From Phascolomyces articulosus (lineage: Eukaryota > Mucoromycota > Mucoromycetes > Mucorales > Lichtheimiaceae), in the NCBI GenBank assembly GCA_025677815.1, contig JAIXMP010000008.1, positions 744,001 to 808,000 of the forward strand: 64,000 bases of DNA, read 5' to 3'. Every line of letters begins with the position of its first letter. The stretch's first letter is position 1. A program made the position numbers and the translations under genes. Shown here piece after piece: positions 13,701 to 24,033 of this stretch. Below the pieces are notes generated by a model. That model did not search any database, had not been told where the DNA came from, and worked only from the letters and a program-made list of their open reading frames with translations.

Positions 13701-16700
13701 AAATGAAGAACAATGGAGTATTTATGATATGATACAACAAATGCAGGGATGTCTATCTGGATTGCATGGAAATGATGGAGACATCGTACTTGCTAAGGCC
13801 TCATATGACAAAAATAAAAAGATGAATGATTTATTATCCGGTATGTTATATACTATATGAAATATAAACTGTTGAGTAGGGTGTAACTGACTGTTGTTAT
13901 CAACTTTCTTATTAGACGAATTGGATATTGATATCAACGCTAGACAACAATCTATGATTGATATTTTATGCGAATTATCCGTTGCTGAAATGAATCAATA
14001 TCTTGGACCAATCGCTGATCTATGTGTTAATAAATTGGAATGGCTTTCTTTTGAACCACTTGTCGAATATTTATCAGAACGCCACCCAAGAGCTGGAAAC
14101 TTGTTTGATTACAATGATATTCGTACTATCAAATCTCTTGATTCAGAAGGGTAAAGAATGTTTTATATACCTATTCTATGGGTTTACATATCAGAGTTAT
14201 TAATACGATATTTATAGAAATCCTGCTGCTACGCTACTCACTGCGATCCCCTTTGCCACATTATTCCATAACACATGGATGGGCTGCCCCAAGAATACCA
14301 CAGCTATGGAAGCAATGCAATACACCATTGAACGAATGGAATCACAACAGTTGGTTACTGTCCAGACACTCGTTTTCGAAAAACTTTCAGTTCTGGTGTC
14401 ATCGAATAATATGAATACAAATGATCAATTGAACTTGGCATTGGATCTGTTACAACATACATTCACGACTTTGAGCAAAGAGGATGATACGGAAATTAAT
14501 TTAGTGCAACTAAAGGAATCAGCTATCGATCATCCAGTGCTTATCGAACTGAGCATTCAATTTGTGGATCAAGTAAAGCATCTAGCATCAGGAACCTATA
14601 CAGATATCGATGCAGAGGTAAATGGAAAGAAAGATAGGGGAGATTTATATGTGATATTATAAATATGGGATGTATCGTTTCTCATTCGTAATATGGAATA
14701 TACATATATTAGTTTATTCATATTGCTGTCAAGAATTTGGACCTTCTCGGCCAAAAACGTATATCCAACGAACTCATGGATCATCTTGTCAAAATGAAAT
14801 ATGACTCATTTAGTCAATATTGCAAAAAGAACAAGAATCCTCAATTACAAGCCGATATAAGTCGGCTCTTGATTATTCTTGTTGAGGATCTTTCACGACG
14901 TCAAATCGAATTACCTCATGAAGCATTTATCCAGGTTACCAAGGTTTGGGAAGCCCGTAGCTTCCAAGATAAGGATATCCTTTCACTATTGGACGCATGT
15001 GTATCAAATGAACCAGCTATTTCGACCCTTTTAACAACGTGTAGCCAACTTGTCACTCAACATATTATTGCCGGATACCAATGTAGCATCGATATGGCAC
15101 TCATCTCTGATGCTTGTGAAAAATCATCTATAGATATACCGAAGCTTGTCTCGCAATCACTCGACCAAAACATTCCCATGACATCTAGACTTGTAGATAT
15201 CGTTGAAATGGGATGCAAGAGTAACACTGACGAATATTTAAAATTGTTTTTGGAAAAAATTCTACCTCGTTTGGCAGCAAGTGCCAATCCAAACAAGAAA
15301 ACAGTGGTTGATATTTCAATTGATTTTTATGATCGTCTTGCTGATTTTGTACACACTAGCACATTTGATTGGACGACTCTTGATGGAGAAGTTGTACGGG
15401 ATTATATATTGAATACAGTATTGGATAACATTACAAATGCACCTGCTATTCGATTTACAAGTAATTTGATTGAGGAGGCATATGAAAATGTACGTTTTGA
15501 AAGATATATATTTGGCACACCGGGTTTTATATGGTTATGGAAGGTTATTTTTTAACACAAAAAAAATTTTCCTTCTGTAGTATGACAAAAAGGAACCAAT
15601 TGAGACATATATTCGCCGCGTGCTGGATCATGAAAAATACCAACAATTGACGAACCCATCGACCAACGAAACTGTGGATGAACGTGCAGCTATCATTAAA
15701 TTGGTGAATCGTTTGAATGTTATTCAACCAGAAATTCTAGCCAATCACCATGGTCTACTAGATCAGCTGCTAACAAGTTATGGTGCCACAACCTCGGAAC
15801 CCGATCGGCTGATACTGGAAATTTTACGGTCATGCGAGGCTCGGGGTGGCAGTACAATTCTTCCCAAAATGCTGATGTGGGGTCCAGGATCTGACCGAAA
15901 TCGTCAAGCACATGCACAAGCAGGTACATTGCTTCATGCTGACACAATTTCCATGGAAACTCTTGGATCTATTGACGCAGTTCTGATGCAACGTACTTAT
16001 ATGCATTTCCCGGTGGATATTTCATTGAATACGATGGAGACAGTAACAGATGAATCTATATACGATCCATCTTTCTTTTTACCCTTGTTTGCTAATTTAA
16101 TATCAAGTGGTGCAGTTGAATGTCGAAAGTTCATCGATTGTAACGCACTTGGTTTAGTCACAGTGTCGCTCTCTTCTGTGGATGACCAAGTACGTATGCT
16201 GGGTTACCAAATGATGGATCAATATTATGACATGATACAAGTATGTATATTATTTCGGTTGTACGGTGTAATCAGCTGGGATGTGCTATTTATTGAATAT
16301 AAAGGAAACTCACGATGAATTGTTTATATAGCATGTCAGATTTCACGAGGACAGAGAAGTAAGGTTACTCTTGAATGGACTAAAAAATTCAATCGTGGAC
16401 CGTTCAGATTTGGATGTTCCACCACGTATACCTCCAACTGTGACTGTATGTGTTGCACATGCGCTTACAATTCTAATGCAACCGGGTCATTATATGTATC
16501 CTCATATTTCAAGATGGATATTACGAACACCAAGCTTTGATATGAACGTGAGTAAATAGAAACTATTGCTATTATAGTGTAGTATGTTAAAAATGATTGC
16601 GAGGATGGAAGTGGTTCCCAAAAAAGGTTTAATCTAACAAAGGTTTTTTGTTTACATTATTTTGTTTAATGTCGATCTTCCTCGATCAAGTTTGTGCCAA

Positions 16701-17297
16701 TGTTTACTTTCTTATTTACATCAGCAACGACAACACACAAAAAAGAACGTTTGTGGCTCTTACAAATGTTATCATCTTCCATATGGACACGTGAGGTAAA
16801 AATCTTTATACCACAAGAACCAAAAAAAAATATGAATATATAATATTGCTTGGGTTTGAAAGGCTAAATTTCTTTTTCTTTTTTTTTCACAAGGATTATA
16901 AAATATTCTCTCGTAATCGGGTCTGGGACATGATAACATCCTTCTACAATTCGGCTTTAGCTGATCACGCTAGCAAAAAGGCTGTTATTGAGGTACGTAG
17001 GACAAATATTAAGGGTACTCATGTGATATGGTCGTCATAATCTCTTTTTTTTTACTTATACAAAAATGGGTTGAACAATAGATTGTGTCTCGAGCCATGC
17101 GGATACCGGACATTGCTGTCAGTCTTATCCGAAACCATGGCCTTATAACATGGATTGAACAAATTTTGGTCCTATCTGAAGACATGGAAGAAGTTAAGAC
17201 ATGGTCCAACTTGCGAGATAACGCGTTGAATATTACAAAGACACATTATAAGGATCAATTACCCATCCTCCTTCAACCCCTTATTGAAAACATATGA
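10729..17297 (+). CDS. URB1: Nucleolar pre-ribosomal-associated protein 1 (URB1/NPA1)
   Basis: Large helical-repeat protein of early 60S pre-ribosomes in the nucleolus. The start ATG at 10729 ([20 protein letters not shown]) follows a T-rich leader. Family hallmarks are [20 protein letters not shown] (about 11.2 kb), the adjoining [20 protein letters not shown], and the C-terminal block with [20 protein letters not shown] (16.75-16.9 kb), [20 protein letters not shown] and [20 protein letters not shown]. The last exon ends in LLQPLIENI with the stop at 17295-17297. About 16 exons are visible, the largest at 12.3-13.0, 13.1-13.85, 14.7-15.5 and 15.6-16.25 kb, separated by 50-120 nt introns. 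Splices were followed by frame (for example LEK to [12 protein letters not shown] across the intron ending near 11980). No frame break was seen. The downstream neighbour is convergent. Confidence 0.85.
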
Positions 17298-17429
17298 AAA
17301 TAGTCCTTCGTTTTTGATTCCATAATTTCTTTATATATATGTATGTATGTACACAAAAAAAATATAATATAATAAACCGTTCTCCAATCGAGGAACAAAA
17401 AAAAAATAATTATAATAATTATAATAGTT

Positions 17430-19487
17430 TTACATGGATGTTCCATATGCTGGAAATGAGCGACGGTCCCTTGCAGTAGGTAAACGCCTTTCATGCGGAT
17501 ATCGTTTTTGTGACGACGCTGGAAGTGGCGGAGGATAATCTTCAAAATCATCTGATGGTTCATCATAATAACGCGATGACCGATGGGATGGTGGTGGAGG
17601 TTCTTCCCATCCATAATCCCCTGCTACCCCTTCATACCCTCCTGGTCCAGATTCTCGCCAATGGTGATGTCGAGGTGGTAATGTATGATAATGAGGTGGA
17701 ACTGGTGGTCGTGGTAAAAATGGTGCCAAGGAACCTGATCTTCTCCTTCGAAGTGATCCACTGCGTCCTTCCCCCCATTTTCTGTTGATAGGTGGTAATT
17801 GAGGAGGTGGTAAAGATGGGTTTGGTCCAGCAAGAGGAACCACAGGTGGTGGGGGTGGACCTGGATATCGGAATTGATGTTGCTGATGTTGTCGTATAAA
17901 TGATGGGGGTGGTAATCGTCTACTACTGTATTCTTCCCATCCAACCTCCTCTTCTTCCTCATCATCCGTTGTTTCTGGTTGCGGTGGATAGTCATCATAA
18001 TCGTAATCGTATTCCTCTTCATAATGACGTCTTGGTATTGGTTGTGGTATCGGCTGTGGTGGTGGAACATAGCGTGGAAGATGCTCCCCATCTTCATCAA
18101 AACGTGGAACACTTCGACTCCTGTGACGTTTGGATGCGGGTGACCTACCCCCACCACTCGGGGGTTTGTTGAGTTTATTACGAGGCGATGTAGTAGTAGG
18201 ATCCGATCTTGAGTGCGTTGGGTGTACAACAGCTTTGCCCTTTTCCTCAATACGTGCACCACTTGGACCTGCTTGAGATCCTGTTGCAATGAGACAATAA
18301 TGACGCAATTGTTCTTCCAATTGCTCTAGTCGATTGGTGACGACATGCTGATCGCGTTCAATTTCCTTTTTGACCTTTTCCATTTCCAACGTTGATTTAT
18401 GCCATAGTTGCTGTTGACGTCGCAGTAATTCTATTTCTCGTCTCAAATAATTGTTCTGCTCTAATATGGTATTGAGTTGAGCTGAATAGTCTGACCTTGC
18501 TTGGTTATATTCTCCCTTTGTTTGGTTATATTCTCCCTTTGTTTGCATATCTTCAAAAGTAACCTTGTTGTAGGATGGAACTGCCGCGGTGGCTGTTGAT
18601 GTTCCTGCAGCTGAAACTACTGTAGCATGAATAGAATTATGAGTGGCGTCAGCATGTGCTATTTGTTGCTGCTGCTGTGATTGTCTTATAGTGTTTGATG
18701 TAGATGTTGCCATACGGGATTGTTGTGGAGTATCTTGCTGTAGTGATGGATAAGGTGGATTGCTACTACTACTTCTCATTGCTTCTGTTGCAGAGAGAGA
18801 TTTACGTAGAGAGGAAGGAGAAGAAGGCGTTGTTGTATTACTTCTACTATTTTTTCTCATCAAAATACCTTGATGTCGTACAGCCGGATTTTTGTGGCTA
18901 TTATCAGATGGGGCAGTGGTAGTTGTAGATGAAGGAATCACTTTAGAGTTAAATGTTGTGATACCGGTAACCATGGATTTGTTTGGCAATTTCTTTTTGT
19001 CAGCTTCCGATTCTGCCGATAGCGATGCTTGTGGTGTTGCATACGTTGGACTTATATTGGATGAAGAGCCAGCGGACTGCTGTGATGTGCTTTGTATGTC
19101 ACCTCTTGGCTGAATAATATTATTATTCATTATGTTATTAATATTATTATTATTATTAATAGTGTTAGTATTAGTATAGTTACTACTATTACTACTAATG
19201 TTTCCGTTACTATTGCTGTTGTTGTAACTCTGGATGGTACTATTTGTTGTTGTTAAAGGGGCGGAAATCGCAGGGGGTGGTTGTTGAACTAATCTTTGTG
19301 TTGGTGCTATTGCGTGTTTTGGTTTGGGCATTAATACAGGTGGAGGTGATTTTGTTGGAGCTGACACTCTATGAGGCTCTCGCTGCTGTTCTTCAATGGA
19401 TTTTGCTAATCTGGTTTGAGGATATCCAATTTCATCCAAGCTATCGTCATCTAGTGTGTGTAAACGTTCGTTCGTCTTCGTAGACAT
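17430..19487 (-). CDS. Large disordered protein with central coiled coil (unknown function)
   Basis: Single-exon 685-residue frame with its start at 19487, unusual among the intron-rich neighbours. The N-terminal 300 residues are Ser/Thr/Asn/Gln-rich, with an Asn-Ser tract (about residues 85-125) and poly-Gln. A perfect tandem repeat of TKGEYNQ lies near residue 315. A charged coiled coil follows (LRREIELLRRQQQLW through EKVKKEIERDQHVV, about residues 345-395). The rest is Pro/Arg/Tyr/Asp/His-rich with acidic patches (TTDDEEEEEVGWEEY), proline runs and RRRRSGS elements, ending in FPAYGTSM. I do not recognise a named family. Composition suggests a scaffold or condensate-type protein. Strong antisense frames over this gene are shadows of its repetitive codons. 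Confidence 0.75.
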   Translation of the reverse strand: MSTKTNERLHTLDDDSLDEIGYPQTRLAKSIEEQQREPHRVSAPTKSPPPVLMPKPKHAIAPTQRLVQQPPPAISAPLTTTNSTIQSYNNSNSNGNISSNSSNYTNTNTINNNNNINNIMNNNIIQPRGDIQSTSQQSAGSSSNISPTYATPQASLSAESEADKKKLPNKSMVTGITTFNSKVIPSSTTTTAPSDNSHKNPAVRHQGILMRKNSRSNTTTPSSPSSLRKSLSATEAMRSSSSNPPYPSLQQDTPQQSRMATSTSNTIRQSQQQQQIAHADATHNSIHATVVSAAGTSTATAAVPSYNKVTFEDMQTKGEYNQTKGEYNQARSDYSAQLNTILEQNNYLRREIELLRRQQQLWHKSTLEMEKVKKEIERDQHVVTNRLEQLEEQLRHYCLIATGSQAGPSGARIEEKGKAVVHPTHSRSDPTTTSPRNKLNKPPSGGGRSPASKRHRSRSVPRFDEDGEHLPRYVPPPQPIPQPIPRRHYEEEYDYDYDDYPPQPETTDDEEEEEVGWEEYSSRRLPPPSFIRQHQQHQFRYPGPPPPPVVPLAGPNPSLPPPQLPPINRKWGEGRSGSLRRRRSGSLAPFLPRPPVPPHYHTLPPRHHHWRESGPGGYEGVAGDYGWEEPPPPSHRSSRYYDEPSDDFEDYPPPLPASSQKRYPHERRLPTARDRRSFPAYGTSM

Positions 19488-21402
19488 GAGAAAGAAAGGA
19501 GCTCAATTTCTCGCTGATACCTAATTCAAGCATTTTTTTACAATTGATCTGATCATGTGGGTATAGTGGGATATTGAAAAACCCAGCCGGTCTTTTGGAC
19601 GCATGATCATGATATGGTGTCGGTTTGTCCGGAATTAAATGAGATTTTTGCCCCACAAACATCTTCCTTTTTTCTTTTTTAAAACACATAAATACAATAC
19701 GATGTGTAAGCTATAAATATTTATGAAACCATATTATAATATAATGATACTACACTATTTGCACTTGTTTTATAATATTTATCATTTTATATACGTACGT
19801 ATTATATAATACTTCTCCTTATTTTTTGATGTTTACAGACACTGCAGGTATTACAACCATAATGTCCCCTTGTAATTTTTATTTTATTTCGTGACACATT
19901 TATTACTATTGGTGACATGAAGTTATTCTGATCAACATCACCAATCGGGAGCATTGTAAGACCGATAATGAATGATCTAGGTCACCGCACAATAATTAGT
20001 ACATACACGACTCTTTGATGCGTAGTAGTTATGGAATAAATAGAGCGTCCTCTTGTAAAATTTAGTAACGCATGGTTCTCAAATGACCAGATAATACGTT
20101 TCTTTAGTATATGAAATAGTTTAGTTTATAAGCGTGTTGGTTAATATCGCGTCGTTGTCTTTTCTGTTTAAATGTTCTTCATTTGCTACCAACCCTTGTC
20201 AAGAGGGATTCATATGGAACCACCAATCTCGGAATTTATTCTAAGTTTGGATATCCCGAAAGTACAATTCTATGCCAATGGTTGTACATGGTACCTTTTT
20301 AAATAAAAAGAATCGGCAAGGGTTCCGTTATTTAAACCACACCCCCTACATTATATAATAAAATACAGTATAATATAGTAGGATGTCTTATGAATCGACA
20401 AAAAAAAGAATTGATATTAGATAATAATTATCTTATACGATTCTGAATTATATTATACAATGAAAGTGAAGACAAAATGCATAGAATTTTTCAGACCAAA
20501 AGTGTTAATTGTATATTAGAAAGAAAAGAAAGGATTAACATTTGAAAAATCTGTAAATGATGACACTATAAAAAGAGCCAATAACTGTTCATGAGATTGC
20601 CTCACTTTTGAGCGGCACGGTCAACATCAGCAGTGTGAATGAACTTTTGGATGGCCACATCTGTCGTCAGCAAACAGATCATGTGTTGAATGTCTGTGGT
20701 TTACGTGCCACTGGACACAAAAACTCATGACTTTTTGGTAAGCTTCTATACTAGAACCTTTTTTTTGTCGAATAAATATCGAATATATATGTATTTTTTG
20801 AAGATTTGGCAATGATAAATAAGTAATGATGTAAGAGACGGAGGGAAAATATTTCTCTAGTAAGAGTACATTCTAATATAAAGTAACTATTCGTTTTTGG
20901 GTACAAGTTTATTTATAACTATCCCTCCACATACACATTATATATGGGTTCATATGGACAAAACTTAATGAAAAGATGTTTACTGAATAATGGGATTAAT
21001 TGCTTGTTTATACTTTCTATTGTACTCGTACTTGTGAAATACATTATTACATACTATACCATACGTCCTTCAAACATACTATTACTATCCTCCCTATCAC
21101 TTAATAATCTAAAAATGACAATAAATCATTAAAGTTTTATACAAGGACCATACTATTACATGATTGTTTTTAACTATGAATAATTTACATCAAGTCAACT
21201 CATATATTAACTTAAAATAACCATAAATAATAAAAATAACTTATTGAACATGATGAAAAATGGGAAGGAGAAAAGTCTCTGGTGGTATGATCCAACAAGA
21301 AAAAAAACCTTATTAGACGTAAGCCAACGAAACACACCTGACTTGAGTATTTTCAATTTCAGACACAAAGACGTTCCCTTTTTTTCATGGTAAAAGACCA
21401 TA
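19488..21402. other. Intergenic region, AT-rich, with a possible orphan exon
   Basis: 1.9 kb without a convincing complete gene. It contains the 5' flanks of the disordered protein (minus) and of VFA1 (plus), several TATA-like runs and one coding-like tail on the minus strand at about 20602-20690 (listed separately). No tRNA cloverleaf or transposon ends were recognised. Confidence 0.5.
20602..20690 (-). pseudogene. Orphan coding-like C-terminal exon
   Basis: Downstream of a CACAG acceptor-like site, one frame reads IQHMICLLTTDVAIQKF, then IHTADVDRAAQK and TGA (stop 20602-20604). Codon choice (GCC, TTC, GAC, CGT, CTG) resembles the highly expressed RPL24 gene rather than random AT-rich DNA. 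No joinable upstream exon was found, so this may be the remnant of a moved or degraded gene. The family is not recognised. Confidence 0.25.
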
Positions 21403-22023
21403 ATGAGCCAACGGATTCAGAACCTTTACATTGCAAGATTAACAACAAACGAACGGCCATGTTATGTATGTAATAAATTCACAGCAGTTGTATTGACATT
21501 GGCCGATAATAGCAATCTCGATTGGTTTTATATTTGTCGGTCTCATCTAGGCGATACCAACTTATGTACTCGTATAGGAGGTCCAGCAGGAGAAGCAAAC
21601 AAATCAGCTTCATCTAGTCCAAAGGCAAAGAAAAAATTAGAGGATCGCCCTCCAGAAAGCGATAGCGTATCTGATTTGGTGGCAAGCATAGGATCAGCAT
21701 GGAATTCATGGCGTAAGAAACCTTCGCAGGACGAAGATGATAAAAAGGATGACGACAAGAAAAAGAAAGACAATGATGATGATAAAAAAGATGCGAAGAA
21801 AACAAAGGATGATGACAAAGAGGAGCAAGAAGAAAAAACGGACAAGGTAGAGAGTGCCTCAGTTTCACCAAAGTCGCCACAGCAACCCATACGATTCATA
21901 TTAAACAGAGATTATTTCTACATGCGACAACGTGAATATACGAAAAAGATCCAGAAGAAAGTAGCAAATAACAAGTTAACGACATTGGATTTCCCAGAAG
22001 TCCCAAAAACTCATCCAAAATAA
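21403..22023 (+). CDS. VFA1: VPS4-associated protein 1 (Vfa1 family)
   Basis: Single-exon, 206 residues. The N-terminal domain has the Vfa1 zinc-binding pattern: NLYIARLTTNERPCYVCNKF, then FYICRSHLGDTNLC, giving paired Cys-x2-Cys and a Cys/His set. The C-terminal half is a Lys/Asp/Glu-rich linker (residues 110-155) followed by a basic helix (YTKKIQKKVANNKL). In yeast Vfa1 binds the AAA-ATPase Vps4 and stimulates its activity in ESCRT-III disassembly at endosomes, through a C-terminal MIT-interacting segment. Here RDYFYMRQREYTKKIQKK could play that part (inference). The start chosen is the first ATG; the conserved domain begins within ten residues of it. Confidence 0.85.
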   Translation: MSQRIQNLYIARLTTNERPCYVCNKFTAVVLTLADNSNLDWFYICRSHLGDTNLCTRIGGPAGEANKSASSSPKAKKKLEDRPPESDSVSDLVASIGSAWNSWRKKPSQDEDDKKDDDKKKKDNDDDKKDAKKTKDDDKEEQEEKTDKVESASVSPKSPQQPIRFILNRDYFYMRQREYTKKIQKKVANNKLTTLDFPEVPKTHPK

Positions 22024-22342
22024 TAATCAAAGCACATGCTATATTACGTTTTTGCTCATGTTAATCTTTTATATCAACAGATTGACCAAAATATAATCTT
22101 AATAGTTTATTTTCTTGTCGTATCATAATTTTATTGATAAAAACAAGCCCTTTTATATTTTATATAATAAATATTTCTTTTAGATAATGTTTTGAGAAAG
22201 GATCAACTCTGATTGTTGTGTGAAGAATATTTATATATTTGTATCTGACCGAAGTTGATTGAAATTCAGACACCGTTGCGGGTCCGGAGCATATCTCTTT
22301 GGCAATCTACGGTAGTGAGAAACCTCCTCTTTGAACATCACC
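22024..22342. promoter_or_regulatory. VFA1 3' flank and RPL24 promoter / 5' leader
   Basis: AT-rich 319 bp with TATATTTTATATAATAAAT-like runs near 22155-22180 and a less AT-rich leader just before the RPL24 ATG. No precise initiation site can be read from sequence. Confidence 0.4.
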
Positions 22343-23002
22343 ATGAAGTAATGTATCAAATCCATCCATCCATCCGATAGTAAACGCATCCATCAATCAT
22401 CCATATTGACATTAATCTATGTAGGCTCGAGATTTGCTCGTTCTCCGGTTACAAGATCTACCCCTCCAAGGGCAAAGTTTACGTCCGTAGTGACAGCAGG
22501 TAATAAATGAGAATAAGAATGCAATCGATGCATCAGCGTTTTTAGAGTTGACCTGGTCCCTTCTTGATAATTAACAAACTTTTTTATTTTTTATTTTTCA
22601 CCAATGATAGAGTAAGCAAACGATCGCATTGACGAAAATGTTAATATATTCAATTTACGTTTTATTACAACATAATTAATAATTTATTATCATCAATAGA
22701 CTTTCCGCTTCATTAACGGCAAGGCTGAATCCTACTTCTTGCAACGTTTGAGTCCTCGCAAGATTCGCTGGACCCAAATCTACCGTCGTCTCAACAAGAA
22801 GGGTGTCACCGAACAAATTGTCAAGAAGCGCACCCGCCGTACTGTCAAGGCTGAACGTGCCGTTGGTGGTGCTTCCTGGGACGAAATCCGTGCCAAGCGT
22901 AACGAAAAGCCCGAAGTCCGTGCTGCTGCTCGTCAAGCTGCTATTGAAAAGAGCAAGGAAAAGGCTAAGGCTAAGGGTGCCCAAAAGGCTGCCAAGAAAT
23001 AA
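22343..23002 (+). CDS. RPL24: 60S ribosomal protein L24 (eL24), with a predicted 1-nt exon
   Basis: Structural protein of the large ribosomal subunit. Derived exons are 22343-22347 (ATG AA), 22425-22499, 22611 (single base A) and 22700-23002. They give 384 nt, or 127 residues. The product begins MKLEICSFSGYKIYPSKGK, the zinc-ribbon-type N-terminal domain. It continues through VYVRSDSRTFRFINGKAE and the RKIRWT segment to a Lys/Ala-rich tail ending AKGAQKAAKK. The conserved Ser-Arg-Thr-Phe-Arg-Phe join needs codon AG|A|, and the A can be supplied by base 22611. That base is flanked by a T-rich tract plus CCAATGATAG acceptor and a GTAAGC donor. Joining 22499 straight to 22700 breaks the frame. 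Codon usage is strongly biased to C-ending codons, as expected for a ribosomal protein. The protein is shorter than human eL24 (157 residues). Confidence 0.95.
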
Positions 23003-24033
23003 GCAATTAAATGGGTGTAGCATTGTAATAAATGACCATTTTGCATATTGAAAAAGAACTATGTGTTATATTTATTAATATGTTGGATGAAAATATCTTG
23101 GACATGTTGGAAGTTATCTTATCTCTCGAGCAATGTGCATCGGACACAACAAATGTTGGTATGATTGATATATGTATATGTTGGAAGAGGAACGGAATTA
23201 TTGGGAGGAGGACTGACAGGTTTAACAATAACGGAGTAAATGACCTGGATATTATAAGTATGTACTTTATTTTTCCGTTTGATAGCTGTAAGAATGGTAA
23301 AATAATGGATAGTGGCGATGATGATATTCAAAGAAAAATTATTATTTACACAATAAATGATGAATAAAAATGTACAGCATGTGTAGCAATGTTTACACAA
23401 CATTGTTCATTCTTATTAAAACTGGGAAGCACATATTCACACCACAATCGATCGTATTTTGATAAAAAGTGATGTACATATTTTACTTAGTATAAATAGT
23501 TGGTTGGCACCAATTCAACATTCGATCCACTACTCACTACCCCTCAGGACTTATGTTTGTTGATTATGTGGCATTAAAACGAATTTTAAACTTATGGCTG
23601 ATGAACATAATCCCTAAGCTTACGTCTTCCTAATAAGTACACAAGTCTTTAAGTTTCAAAGGTATAAATTCGATCTTAGTCTAATAGTTTGTTATTAGAG
23701 ATGCTCAACTAAGTTCACTCGATCCGAGTTTTTAATATTCTGCATTTGTAAATTACTTGAAGAACCTACTCTTTATGATACATTTGACCAGGATCTGGGT
23801 ACATTATTGTAAAATGTACCAGAAAATTCCCGCATTTTCTGTGGCAAGTATTGATCGTGATCAAAGTATCCAGTAGTATTCTAAATGCAAGAAATTTGAA
23901 CATGTATAACAATTATTCACGTGGATTAGATATAGCAGCTTCAAGTACAATGAAAATGTGCGTACTTTTTTTCCCTAGAAACATATATAAATTCCACTCT
24001 AAATCAAAAATGATTTGCTGATCATCAGTAACC
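23003..24033. other. Intergenic region between RPL24 and the secreted-protein gene
   Basis: RPL24 3' region and the promoter of the next gene. A 111-residue open frame at 23032-23367 has no recognisable motif and an antisense frame of similar length, so I treat it as non-coding. Nothing else is supported. Confidence 0.5.
23984..23990 (+). promoter_or_regulatory. TATA box of the secreted choice-of-anchor gene
   Basis: TATATAA about 45-50 bp upstream of the ATG at 24034, followed by an A/C-rich leader. Confidence 0.5.

Noticed and set aside
17624..18289. 221-residue His/Arg/Met-rich minus frame
   Set aside because: Overlaps the 685-residue coding frame; shadow of its repetitive codons.
23032..23367. 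111-residue plus-strand open frame after RPL24
   Set aside because: No motif, Ile/Asp/Met composition typical of AT-rich spacer, and an antisense frame of similar length; lies in the RPL24 3' region.
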